From Micrococcales bacterium (GTDB taxonomy: Bacteria > Actinomycetota > Actinomycetes > Actinomycetales > Dermatophilaceae), in contig JAUNUZ010000192.1 of assembly GCA_030537915.1 (NCBI GenBank), positions 1 through 5,346 of the forward strand: a stretch of DNA of 5,346 nucleotides, in the 5' to 3' direction. Positions 1-5,346 of the stretch are shown here, in pieces. Made by a program: the position numbers and the translations under genes. Under the pieces are notes generated by a model. That model saw only the letters and a program-made list of their open reading frames with translations. It was not told the origin of the DNA and made no database searches. Numbering within the stretch: the first letter of the stretch is position 1; each line of letters starts with the position of its first letter.

Positions 1-678
1 CTGCACTCGGCCGTCGTCGAGATCATCATCAAGAAGGACGCCCGCGTCCGCTACACGACGATCCAGAACTGGTCGAACAACGTCTACAACCTCGTCACCA
101 AGCGCGCGACGTGCGATGCGGGCGCGACGATGGAGTGGGTTGACGGAAACATCGGTTCCAAGGTGACCATGAAGTACCCCGCGGTCTTCCTCCTCGGCGA
201 GCACTCCAAGGGCGAGACGCTCTCGATCGCCTTCGCGGGCGAGGGCCAGCATCAGGATGCCGGAGCCAAGATGGTGCACGCGGCGCCGCATACGAGCAGC
301 TCGATCATCTCCAAGTCCGTCGCGCGCGGTGGTGGACGCACGTCCTACCGCGGCCTGGTGCAGGTGATGGAGGGCGCCTACGACAGCAAGTCGACGGTGC
401 GCTGTGACGCGCTGCTCGTCGACAACATCAGCCGCTCCGACACCTACCCCTATGTCGACGTCCGCGAGGACGACGTGCAGATGGGCCACGAGGCCACGGT
501 CTCCAAGGTGAGCGACGACCAGCTGTTCTACCTCATGTCCCGCGGCATGGCCGAGGACGAGGCGATGGCGATGATCGTCCGCGGCTTCGTCGAGCCGATC
601 GCTCGCGAGCTGCCGATGGAATACGCCCTCGAGCTCAACCGCCTCATCGAACTGCAGATGGAAGGAGCAGTGGGCTGA
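1..678 (+). CDS. sufB: SufB, Fe-S cluster scaffold subunit (5' partial, C-terminal half)
   Basis: This is the C-terminal 225 residues of SufB, the scaffold subunit of the cytosolic SufBCD complex on which Fe-S clusters are built. The frame is open from base 1 and ends at TGA 676-678; the ATG at 130 is internal, not the start. The sequence matches the SufB core beta-helix ([14 protein letters not shown], then [20 protein letters not shown]) and the C-terminal helical domain ([11 protein letters not shown] ... IVRGF). Cys135 (bases 403-405) aligns with E. coli Cys405, and His163-Glu164 with E. coli His433-Glu434, the residues implicated in cluster formation at the SufB-SufD interface. Full-length SufB is roughly 470-500 residues, so about half is missing. 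The conserved EGC segment carrying the sulfur-accepting cysteine should lie just left of base 1. The stop overlaps the sufD start by one base (TGATG), so the two are probably translationally coupled. The family call is firm; residue equivalences are from memory. Confidence 0.97.
   Translation: MHSAVVEIIIKKDARVRYTTIQNWSNNVYNLVTKRATCDAGATMEWVDGNIGSKVTMKYPAVFLLGEHSKGETLSIAFAGEGQHQDAGAKMVHAAPHTSSSIISKSVARGGGRTSYRGLVQVMEGAYDSKSTVRCDALLVDNISRSDTYPYVDVREDDVQMGHEATVSKVSDDQLFYLMSRGMAEDEAMAMIVRGFVEPIARELPMEYALELNRLIELQMEGAVG
662..667 (+). promoter_or_regulatory. Ribosome binding site for sufD inside the sufB 3' end
   Basis: AAGGAG lies 10 bases before the ATG at 678, within the last codons of sufB. 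The spacing is slightly long but usable. It supports the start at 678 over any downstream start, and goes with the one-base TGATG overlap between sufB and sufD. Confidence 0.6.
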
Positions 679-2015
679 TGCCCCTGGTCAGCAAGGAATC
701 CACCGCAAGATCCGACACGCCCGATGCGCCCACGTTCGCGCCTTCGACGGGTCAGTTGCAGCAGGCAGTCACACACGGCGATCACGCCAGGCCCGCTGCG
801 GGCGCCAACGGCTCGGCGGCGGTTCCCGTCCCCGAGCAGTCCCGCGCCGAGCGTCTGCGCTCCTGGGAAGCAGCCGACTTCGAGGTCCCCACGGGCCGTG
901 AAGAGGAGTGGCGCTTCAGCCCCGTAGACCGTCTCTCCGAGGTGCTGGCCGACGGTAGCGACAGCGGACACCTCACATGGACGACGTCCTTGCCCGACGG
1001 GGTGACATGCGTGGCCATCGACGCCCAGCGTGCCCGCGAGCTCTCCCCGATGCCGCCGGCCGACCGCGCAGCCGCCCTGGCCCACAGCCGGGCGGGTGCG
1101 GCGATGCACCTCGACATCCCTGCCGAGGTCGACCTGGGCGAGCCCGTCCGGATTGATCTGCGCGGTGTCCGCGGACCGGCCGTCTTCGGCCACACGGTCC
1201 TCACTGTCGGCAGGCACGCCCGGGCGACCGTCATCCTCGAGCATGCTGGTAGCGCGAGCCACTCGGGCCTGCTGTCCGTCGTCACCGGCGACGGATCCGA
1301 GCTGACGATCGTGAGCCTGCAAGAGTGGGACGACGACGCGATCCACCTGCACCAGCAGGACGTGGTCGTCGGCCGCGACGCGACTGTCCGGCATATTGCC
1401 GTCACGCTCGGCGGCGCCATCGTGCGGATGTGCATCAACGCGCAGTACGCCGGGCCGGGCGGATTCTTCGAGGCCTTGGGGGTCTATTTTGCCGACGCGG
1501 GCCAGGAACTCGAGAGCCGCCTCTTCGTCGACCACGAGCCACCGCGCTGCAAGTCCAACGTCGAGTACAAGGGCGCCTTGCAGGGAGATACGGCTCACAC
1601 GGTCTGGGTCGGTGACGTGCTCATCCGTGCGACCGCGGAGGGCACTGACACCTACGAGCTGAACCGCAACCTCGTCCTCACCGAGGGCGCCCGCGCTGAC
1701 TCTGTCCCCAACCTCGAGATCGAGACGGGTCAGATCCAGGGTGCGGGTCACGCTTCGGCGACCGGGCGGTTCGACGACGAGCAGCTCTTTTACCTGCAGT
1801 CGCGCGGAATCCCGGAGGGCGAGGCGCGCCGCCTCGTCGTGCGCGGTTTCTTCGCCGACATCGTGAGCCGCATCGGCGTGCCGGACGTGTCCGAGCGACT
1901 CATGGCCTCCATCGATGCAGAGCTGGCCCTGACGGTCGGGGCTGTTCCGGTGCAGAGCCAGGAGCGGGAGCGCGTCGCGGCCGTCGCCCAGGTCGTCGAC
2001 GAGGCGGTCCTGTGA
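678..2015 (+). CDS. sufD: SufD, Fe-S cluster assembly scaffold subunit
   Basis: SufD is the paralogue and partner of SufB in the SufBC2D scaffold; it stabilises the complex and helps deliver iron. The product is 445 residues (E. coli SufD is about 423). Residues 1-55 are a poorly conserved Ala/Pro/Ser-rich leader. The recognisable protein begins around 56-80 with PTGREEEWRF (71-80), followed by a Gly/Val/Thr-rich beta-helix core (about 120-340) and a C-terminal domain with FDDEQLFYLQSRG and VVRGFF, parallel to the same region of SufB. His358 (bases 1749-1751) in GAGHASATG aligns with E. coli SufD His360, needed for cluster formation. The position of E. coli Cys358 is occupied by a small residue here. 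The start is ATG 678, overlapping the sufB stop. TTG 756 is the only other in-frame candidate I noticed that would shorten the leader, and it shows no clear ribosome site. The stop TGA 2013-2015 overlaps the ferredoxin start. The call is firm; the role of the leader is unknown. Confidence 0.96.
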   Translation: MPLVSKESTARSDTPDAPTFAPSTGQLQQAVTHGDHARPAAGANGSAAVPVPEQSRAERLRSWEAADFEVPTGREEEWRFSPVDRLSEVLADGSDSGHLTWTTSLPDGVTCVAIDAQRARELSPMPPADRAAALAHSRAGAAMHLDIPAEVDLGEPVRIDLRGVRGPAVFGHTVLTVGRHARATVILEHAGSASHSGLLSVVTGDGSELTIVSLQEWDDDAIHLHQQDVVVGRDATVRHIAVTLGGAIVRMCINAQYAGPGGFFEALGVYFADAGQELESRLFVDHEPPRCKSNVEYKGALQGDTAHTVWVGDVLIRATAEGTDTYELNRNLVLTEGARADSVPNLEIETGQIQGAGHASATGRFDDEQLFYLQSRGIPEGEARRLVVRGFFADIVSRIGVPDVSERLMASIDAELALTVGAVPVQSQERERVAAVAQVVDEAVL

Positions 2016-2017
2016 TG
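2001..2017 (+). promoter_or_regulatory. Ribosome site and twin start codons of the Rieske gene
   Basis: GAGG at 2001-2004 sits before two adjacent in-frame starts: GTG 2012-2014 (7-base spacing, 4-base GTGA overlap with the sufD stop) and ATG 2015-2017 (10-base spacing, 1-base TGATG overlap). Sequence alone cannot choose between them; they differ by one residue. ATG is used here because it gives the same TGATG junction as sufB-sufD. Confidence 0.5.
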
Positions 2018-2404
2018 CACGCGTCCCCGGTGGCCGGCTTCGAACTCGTGTGCGCGATCGGCGAGCTCCCGACCGTCGGCGCTGCCCTGGCGCAGGTGGG
2101 CGATAAGCGGGTCGCCATGGTGCATACCCAGGACGGCAAAGTCCACGCGGTGCAGGACACGTGCACCCACGGGGCTGTCAGCCTCTCCGAGGGGGAGGTA
2201 GACGGAAACACGCTTGAGTGCTGGCTGCACGGCTCGCGCTTCGACCTGATCAGCGGCCGGCCGCTCTGCCCGCCGGCCACGGCCCCGCTGGAGGTCTACG
2301 AGGTCCAGCTCAGGGGTGAGGAGGTGTGGGTGGACGTCAACGCATCGGCCCACGACAAGCCCGATAACCGCCACCAGCGCACGCTTGCGAACGACAAGAA
2401 CTGA
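2015..2404 (+). CDS. Rieske-type [2Fe-2S] ferredoxin embedded in the suf operon
   Basis: The product is a small soluble Rieske ferredoxin of 129 residues, annotated in relatives as a non-heme iron oxygenase ferredoxin subunit. The cluster-binding motif is complete: Cys50-Thr-His52, 16 residues, then Cys69-Trp-Leu-His72 (CxH-16-CxxH), with two Cys and two His ligands for one [2Fe-2S] cluster. The fold reads as usual: an N-terminal FELVCAIGEL strand, a DGKVHAVQD strand before ligand loop 1, SLSEGEV between the loops, then GSRFDL and PLEVYEVQL. Residues from about 109 form a charged hydrophilic tail. There is no signal peptide or membrane segment, so it is cytosolic. It overlaps sufD and lies six bases before sufC, so it is co-transcribed with the scaffold genes, and no oxygenase gene is in view. 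An electron-transfer role in cluster assembly, such as persulfide reduction, is inference from position only. The start may instead be GTG 2012, adding one residue. Confidence 0.92.
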   Translation: MHASPVAGFELVCAIGELPTVGAALAQVGDKRVAMVHTQDGKVHAVQDTCTHGAVSLSEGEVDGNTLECWLHGSRFDLISGRPLCPPATAPLEVYEVQLRGEEVWVDVNASAHDKPDNRHQRTLANDKN

Positions 2405-2407
2405 GGA
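2403..2407 (+). promoter_or_regulatory. Ribosome binding site for sufC overlapping the ferredoxin stop
   Basis: GAGGA at 2403-2407 shares bases with the ferredoxin TGA stop (2402-2404) and lies 3-4 bases before the sufC ATG at 2411. The spacing is short. The shared bases suggest the terminating ribosome helps start sufC. Confidence 0.55.
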
Positions 2408-2410
2408 ACA

Positions 2411-3187
2411 ATGCCTGTCACACTCGAAATCAAGGACCTGCACGTCAGCGTCGAGACCGAGAACGGTCCCAAGGAGATTCTCAAGGGTGTCGACCTCACG
2501 GTCCGCTCCGGTGAGACGCACGCGCTCATGGGGCCCAACGGCTCCGGCAAGTCGACGCTCGCCTACAGCATCGCAGGCCACCCGAAATACACGATCACCT
2601 CGGGCTCGGTGACGCTCGACGGCCAAGATGTCCTCGCGATGAGAGTCGACCAAAGGGCCCAGGCTGGACTCTTCCTCGCGATGCAGTATCCAGTTGAGGT
2701 CGCCGGCGTCTCGGTGAGCAACTTCCTACGCACCGCCAAGACCGCCATCGACGGCGAGGCCCCCAAGCTGCGCACGTGGACAAAAGATGTCAAGGCCGCG
2801 ATGGCCGCGCTGAAGATGGACGGCTCCTTCGCCGAGCGAGACGTCAACGCGGGCTTCTCCGGCGGCGAGAAAAAGCGCCACGAGATCCTCCAGATGGAGC
2901 TGCTCAGGCCGAAGATGGCAGTCCTTGACGAGACCGACTCCGGTCTGGACATCGACGCGCTGCGCGTCGTCGCCGACGGCGTCAACCGGGCGAAGGTCGA
3001 GAACGACCTCGGCGTCCTGCTCATCACGCACTACACGCGGATCCTGCGCTACATCAAGCCCGACTTCGTACACGTCTTCGTGAACGGTCGCATCGCTGCC
3101 GAGGGTGGCCCGGAGCTCGCCGACCAGCTTGAGGCCGAGGGCTACGACCGCTTCTTCGTGCAGGACGCCGCGGTCGCACAGTCCTGA
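2411..3187 (+). CDS. sufC: SufC, ABC-type ATPase of the SufBCD scaffold
   Basis: SufC is a soluble ABC ATPase with no membrane partner. It binds SufB and SufD, and its ATP-driven dimerisation changes the scaffold's shape during cluster assembly. At 258 residues it is close to the family norm (about 250). All ATPase motifs are present: Walker A GPNGSGKST at 41-49 (Lys47), Q-loop Gln92 in AMQYPVE, signature FSGGEKKR at 149-156 (the SufC form rather than LSGGQ), Walker B MAVLDE ending at Glu174, D-loop SGLD at 177-180, and switch His207 in LLITHY. The segment DETDSGLDIDAL is a SufC hallmark that separates it from transporter ATPases. ATG 2411 starts six bases after the ferredoxin stop with an overlapping ribosome site. 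TGA 3185-3187 is followed by a 35-base gap before sufS. Nothing is missing or unusual in the protein. Confidence 0.98.
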   Translation: MPVTLEIKDLHVSVETENGPKEILKGVDLTVRSGETHALMGPNGSGKSTLAYSIAGHPKYTITSGSVTLDGQDVLAMRVDQRAQAGLFLAMQYPVEVAGVSVSNFLRTAKTAIDGEAPKLRTWTKDVKAAMAALKMDGSFAERDVNAGFSGGEKKRHEILQMELLRPKMAVLDETDSGLDIDALRVVADGVNRAKVENDLGVLLITHYTRILRYIKPDFVHVFVNGRIAAEGGPELADQLEAEGYDRFFVQDAAVAQS

Positions 3188-3211
3188 CCGCTCGACCCAC
3201 CGACCACGCGC

Positions 3212-3218
3212 AGGAGGT
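3212..3218 (+). promoter_or_regulatory. Consensus ribosome binding site fixing the sufS GTG start
   Basis: AGGAGGT lies 5 bases before GTG 3223 in the 35-base sufC-sufS gap (3188-3222), the only non-coding spacer longer than six bases in the window. It decides the GTG start and implies sufS initiates on its own rather than by coupling. I see no hairpin or T-run in the gap that would indicate a terminator, and no convincing promoter. Confidence 0.85.
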
Positions 3219-3222
3219 ACCA

Positions 3223-4530
3223 GTGCCGGATCGCTCCGCCTTCACCGACGCCGAGCTCGCGGCCCTGCGCGCGGACTTCCCGATCCTGTCCCGCACGGTC
3301 CGCGACGGCCGGCCGTTGGTGTATCTCGATTCGGGGGCGACCTCGCAGAAGCCGCGGGTCGTCCTCGACGCCGAGCGCGACTTCTACGAGCGACACAATG
3401 CGGCGGTTCACCGCGGCGCGCATCAGCTCGCCGAGGAGGCAACCGACGCTTTCGAGACGGCGCGGCGCAGGGTCGCGGCTTTCATCGGGGCGCCCGCGCG
3501 GGAGCTCGTCTTCACCCGTAACGGCACGGAGGCGATCAACCTCGTCGCTTACGCGCTGTCGAATGCCTGCGCACCCGGTGCACTCGACGGGGTGGACCCC
3601 GAGTTGGCGGCGCGCCTGCTGATCCGTCCGGGCGACGAGATCGTCGTGACGATCATGGAGCACCACGCCAACCTCGTGCCGTGGCAGGAGCTGGCACGGC
3701 GCACGGGCGCGGTCTTGCGTTGGGTAGGCCTCACGGACGAGGGGCGCCTCGATGTCGGCGCCTACGACGGCGTGCTGTCGCAGCGGACGAAGGTCGTCGC
3801 CTTCACCCACGTGAGCAACGTCCTCGGGACCGTCAACGACGTCGCCGCGATCGCGGCGAAGACGCGTGCGGTCGGTGCCTTGAGCGTGCTCGATGCCTGC
3901 CAATCGGTCCCGCACTTCGATGTCGACGTCGGCGCGCTGGGGGTCGACTTCCTCGCCTTCACCGGCCACAAGCTTCTCGGACCACTCGGGATCGGTGCGC
4001 TGTGGGGCCGGTATGAGTTGCTGGCGGCCCTGCCGCCGTATGTCACCGGCGGCTCGATGATCGAGCTCGTCCGGATCGAAAGCTCGACATATGCGGCGCC
4101 GCCGCAGCGATTCGAGGCCGGCGTGCCGATGGCGGCCCAGGCCGTCGGGTTGGCGGCGGCTTGCGACTACCTGACCGACCTCGGCATGGATCGGGTCGCT
4201 GCGCACGACCGCGAGCTGGTCGCCTACGCCTTGGACCGTCTCGGTGAGCGACCGTGGGTCCGCATTCTGGGACCGCGGGACCCGGCCGTCCACTGCGGCG
4301 CTGTCGCGTTCACGGTGGAGGGCGTCCACCCCCACGACATCGGCCAGATCCTCGACGACGGGGGCGTCGCGATCCGGACGGGCCACCACTGCGCGTGGCC
4401 GCTGCACCGCGAGCTGCGCATCCCGGCCAGCGCGCGAGCAAGTTTCTCTGTCTACACGACGCGTGCGGAGATCGACGCGCTGGTCGAAGCCCTCGAGCGA
4501 GTGCCGCAGATCATGGGGGTGGCGGTGTAG
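3223..4530 (+). CDS. sufS: SufS, PLP-dependent cysteine desulfurase (group II)
   Basis: SufS converts L-cysteine to L-alanine and leaves a persulfide on its catalytic cysteine, supplying sulfur for the scaffold. The product is 435 residues (E. coli SufS is 406). The N-terminal hallmark YLDSGATSQKP is present. PLP-site residues visible are Thr102 in NGTEAIN, His147-His148 in MEHHAN, Asp224 and Gln227 in LDACQS, and the Schiff-base Lys250 in FTGHKLLGPLGIG. Catalytic Cys390 lies in RTGHHCAWPL, the group II context, followed by ARASFSVYTT with the substrate-binding arginine. Residues about 116-134 form an insertion before RPGDE that the E. coli enzyme lacks, which explains part of the extra length. 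GTG 3223 is chosen because a consensus ribosome site precedes it. The TAG stop 4528-4530 abuts sufU with no gap. Having SufU rather than SufE next door indicates SufU is its sulfur acceptor. The call is firm. Confidence 0.97.
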   Translation: MPDRSAFTDAELAALRADFPILSRTVRDGRPLVYLDSGATSQKPRVVLDAERDFYERHNAAVHRGAHQLAEEATDAFETARRRVAAFIGAPARELVFTRNGTEAINLVAYALSNACAPGALDGVDPELAARLLIRPGDEIVVTIMEHHANLVPWQELARRTGAVLRWVGLTDEGRLDVGAYDGVLSQRTKVVAFTHVSNVLGTVNDVAAIAAKTRAVGALSVLDACQSVPHFDVDVGALGVDFLAFTGHKLLGPLGIGALWGRYELLAALPPYVTGGSMIELVRIESSTYAAPPQRFEAGVPMAAQAVGLAAACDYLTDLGMDRVAAHDRELVAYALDRLGERPWVRILGPRDPAVHCGAVAFTVEGVHPHDIGQILDDGGVAIRTGHHCAWPLHRELRIPASARASFSVYTTRAEIDALVEALERVPQIMGVAV

Positions 4531-5013
4531 ATGGATCTCTACCAGGAGCTCATCCTCGACCACAGCAAGCGACCACTGCACGAGGGGTTGCGTGAGCCGT
4601 TCGACGCGGAAGCCTTCGGAATCAACCCGACGTGCGGCGACGAGGTCACCCTAAGAGTGCGCCTCGACCCCAGCTCGGGTAAAGGCATGGATGCCGTCGT
4701 AACCGACGTCTCGTACGATGCGTTGGGCTGCGCGATCTCAGTCGCAGCAACCTCGATCCTCGCGCAGGAGACCATCGGCCACACCGTGGGTGAGGCGCTG
4801 GGGACCTACGAGGCGATGCGCTCCATGCTCACGAGCAAGGGCACCGATCCCGGCGATGAGGACGTCATCGGCGACGGCGTGGCCCTGTCCGGCGTGGCCA
4901 AGTATCCGGCGCGCGTCAAATGCGCCCTGCTCGGCTGGAGCGCCTTCAAGGATGCGCTGGCGCGTGCCGGCGTCGACATCTCGACCACCGCTTCGCAGGA
5001 GGCAATGACATGA
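4531..5013 (+). CDS. sufU: SufU, zinc-dependent sulfur-transfer partner of SufS
   Basis: SufU is an IscU-fold protein that in Gram-positive bacteria accepts the persulfide from SufS using a zinc site and passes it to SufBCD. The product is 160 residues (B. subtilis SufU is about 147). The expected zinc ligands are present: Cys35 and Asp37 in NPTCGDEV, Cys67 in GCAIS, and Cys131 in RVKCALLGW. The 64-residue distance from Cys67 to Cys131 matches SufU (about 62 in B. subtilis) and exceeds IscU (about 43), so the SufU-specific insertion is present. Lys130 precedes the last cysteine, where IscU has histidine. This argues for sulfur transfer rather than a scaffold role. The N-terminus LYQELILDHSKRP is the family hallmark. 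ATG 4531 directly follows the sufS stop. Only a weak G-rich stretch (GGGGGT, 4515-4520) could serve as ribosome site, so translation probably depends on sufS. Its end overlaps sufT by four bases. Confidence 0.96.
   Translation: MDLYQELILDHSKRPLHEGLREPFDAEAFGINPTCGDEVTLRVRLDPSSGKGMDAVVTDVSYDALGCAISVAATSILAQETIGHTVGEALGTYEAMRSMLTSKGTDPGDEDVIGDGVALSGVAKYPARVKCALLGWSAFKDALARAGVDISTTASQEAMT
4997..5002 (+). promoter_or_regulatory. Ribosome binding site for sufT inside the sufU 3' end
   Basis: AGGAGG lies 7 bases before ATG 5010. The nearby ATG 5005 is in the sufU frame (its penultimate residue) and is not a sufT start. Site strength and spacing select 5010, which overlaps the sufU TGA in ATGA (5010-5013). 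Confidence 0.8.
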
Positions 5014-5346
5014 CCGAACAGCAGACAGTCTCTGAGTCCAACGCCGTCACTGAGCGGACCGCGCCGGCCGTCCCCGCGCAGGGGCCGACGCCGCCGAACG
5101 TCGCGGACATCGAAGAGGCGATGCGCGACGTCGTCGACCCCGAGCTCGGCATCAACATCGTCGACCTTGGCCTCGTCTATGGAATCACCGTAGACGCGGA
5201 CGGCCACGCGATCATCGATATGACGCTCACCTCGGCGGCGTGTCCGCTGACCGACGTCATCGAGGACCAGACCGCCCAGGCACTCGACCCCGTCGTCACC
5301 TCACACAGGATCAACTGGGTGTGGATGCCGCCGTGGGGCCCGGATA
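5010..5346 (+). CDS. sufT: SufT, MIP18/DUF59-family Fe-S maturation factor (3' partial)
   Basis: This is a MIP18/DUF59 (PaaD-like) protein that ends the actinobacterial suf operon; family members act in maturing or delivering Fe-S clusters. The 112 residues visible are open to the right edge with no stop. Residues 1-30 are a polar, Pro/Ala-rich leader. The domain starts at about 31 with VADIEEAMRDVVDPE, then Asp43-Pro44-Glu45, GINIVDLGLVYG (47-58) and LTSAACPLTD with the conserved Cys78. The last visible stretch, INWVWMPPWGPD, is characteristic of the actinobacterial subgroup (compare M. tuberculosis Rv1466, about 115 residues). By that comparison, recalled from memory, about 15-20 residues lie beyond the window. 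The start at 5010 is fixed by AGGAGG and the 4-base ATGA overlap with sufU. Exact biochemistry in Actinobacteria is less settled than for the core Suf proteins. Confidence 0.93.
   Translation, partial: MTEQQTVSESNAVTERTAPAVPAQGPTPPNVADIEEAMRDVVDPELGINIVDLGLVYGITVDADGHAIIDMTLTSAACPLTDVIEDQTAQALDPVVTSHRINWVWMPPWGPD

Noticed and set aside
130..678. A separate 182-residue gene starting at ATG 130
   Set aside because: The frame is open to base 1 and the upstream residues ([20 protein letters not shown]) are conserved SufB sequence, so the ATG is an internal methionine.
528..1751. 407-codon open frame on the - strand opposite sufB/sufD
   Set aside because: It runs across the sufB-sufD junction, has compositional shadow features (Arg, Gly, Asp, Val rich), no family motif, and lies opposite well-supported SufD.
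2012..2404. Rieske gene as part of an aromatic-ring dioxygenase system
   Set aside because: No oxygenase or reductase subunits are in the window, and the gene is tightly nested in the suf operon, so family-name annotation as an oxygenase subunit is not supported by context.
1790..2653. 287-codon open frame on the - strand opposite sufD, the Rieske gene and sufC
   Set aside because: It crosses three real genes, shows no domain, and is explained by GC-driven stop avoidance.
3188..3222. Possible terminator or promoter between sufC and sufS
   Set aside because: There is no inverted repeat with a T-run and no convincing -35/-10 pair in 35 bases; the only clear signal is the sufS ribosome site.
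3142..4581. 479-codon open frame on the - strand opposite sufS and the start of sufU
   Set aside because: It mirrors the sufS codon frame. In high-GC DNA the antisense frame lacks stops by composition. Its translation is Arg/Asp/Val-rich with no recognisable domain, while the + strand encodes complete SufS motifs.
4531..5013. IscU scaffold rather than SufU
   Set aside because: The spacing of 64 residues between Cys67 and Cys131, Lys before the last cysteine, and the neighbouring group II SufS all fit SufU.

Overview
The window is one block of a high-GC actinobacterial SUF iron-sulfur cluster assembly operon, all on the + strand, with no sign of mobile or accessory DNA. High GC with strong G/C third-position bias, a GTG start, overlapping stop/start junctions, and the order sufB-sufD-Rieske ferredoxin-sufC-sufS-sufU-sufT all point to Actinomycetota. 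The Rieske gene between sufD and sufC is, as I recall, more typical of Micrococcales- or Streptomyces-like lineages than of Mycobacterium. I cannot name a genus from this sequence.

Layout: 1-678 is the C-terminal half of SufB, whose 5' part lies left of the window. 678-2015 is SufD. 2015-2404 (or from GTG 2012) is a small Rieske [2Fe-2S] ferredoxin. 2411-3187 is the SufC ATPase. A 35-base gap with a consensus ribosome binding site precedes 3223-4530, the SufS cysteine desulfurase. 4531-5013 is SufU, the zinc-dependent sulfur-transfer partner. From 5010 to the right edge runs SufT (MIP18/DUF59 family), which lacks its last residues. Nearly every base is coding. I see no RNA gene, CRISPR array, insertion sequence, origin, promoter or terminator; the operon promoter and any sufR regulator would lie to the left.

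How the genes work together: SufS takes sulfur from cysteine as a persulfide on Cys390. SufU accepts it at its zinc-site cysteines and passes it to the SufBCD scaffold. SufC hydrolyses ATP to drive conformational changes in SufB-SufD, and the cluster forms at the SufB-SufD interface (SufB Cys135 in window numbering, SufD His358). SufT is a probable maturation or carrier factor. The Rieske protein is a plausible but unproven electron donor. The catalytic residues that fall inside the window are intact in all seven genes. I found no previously undescribed system. The points worth a second look are the embedded Rieske gene, lineage-type insertions or extensions in SufD, SufS and SufT, and the split between tightly coupled and independently initiated genes.
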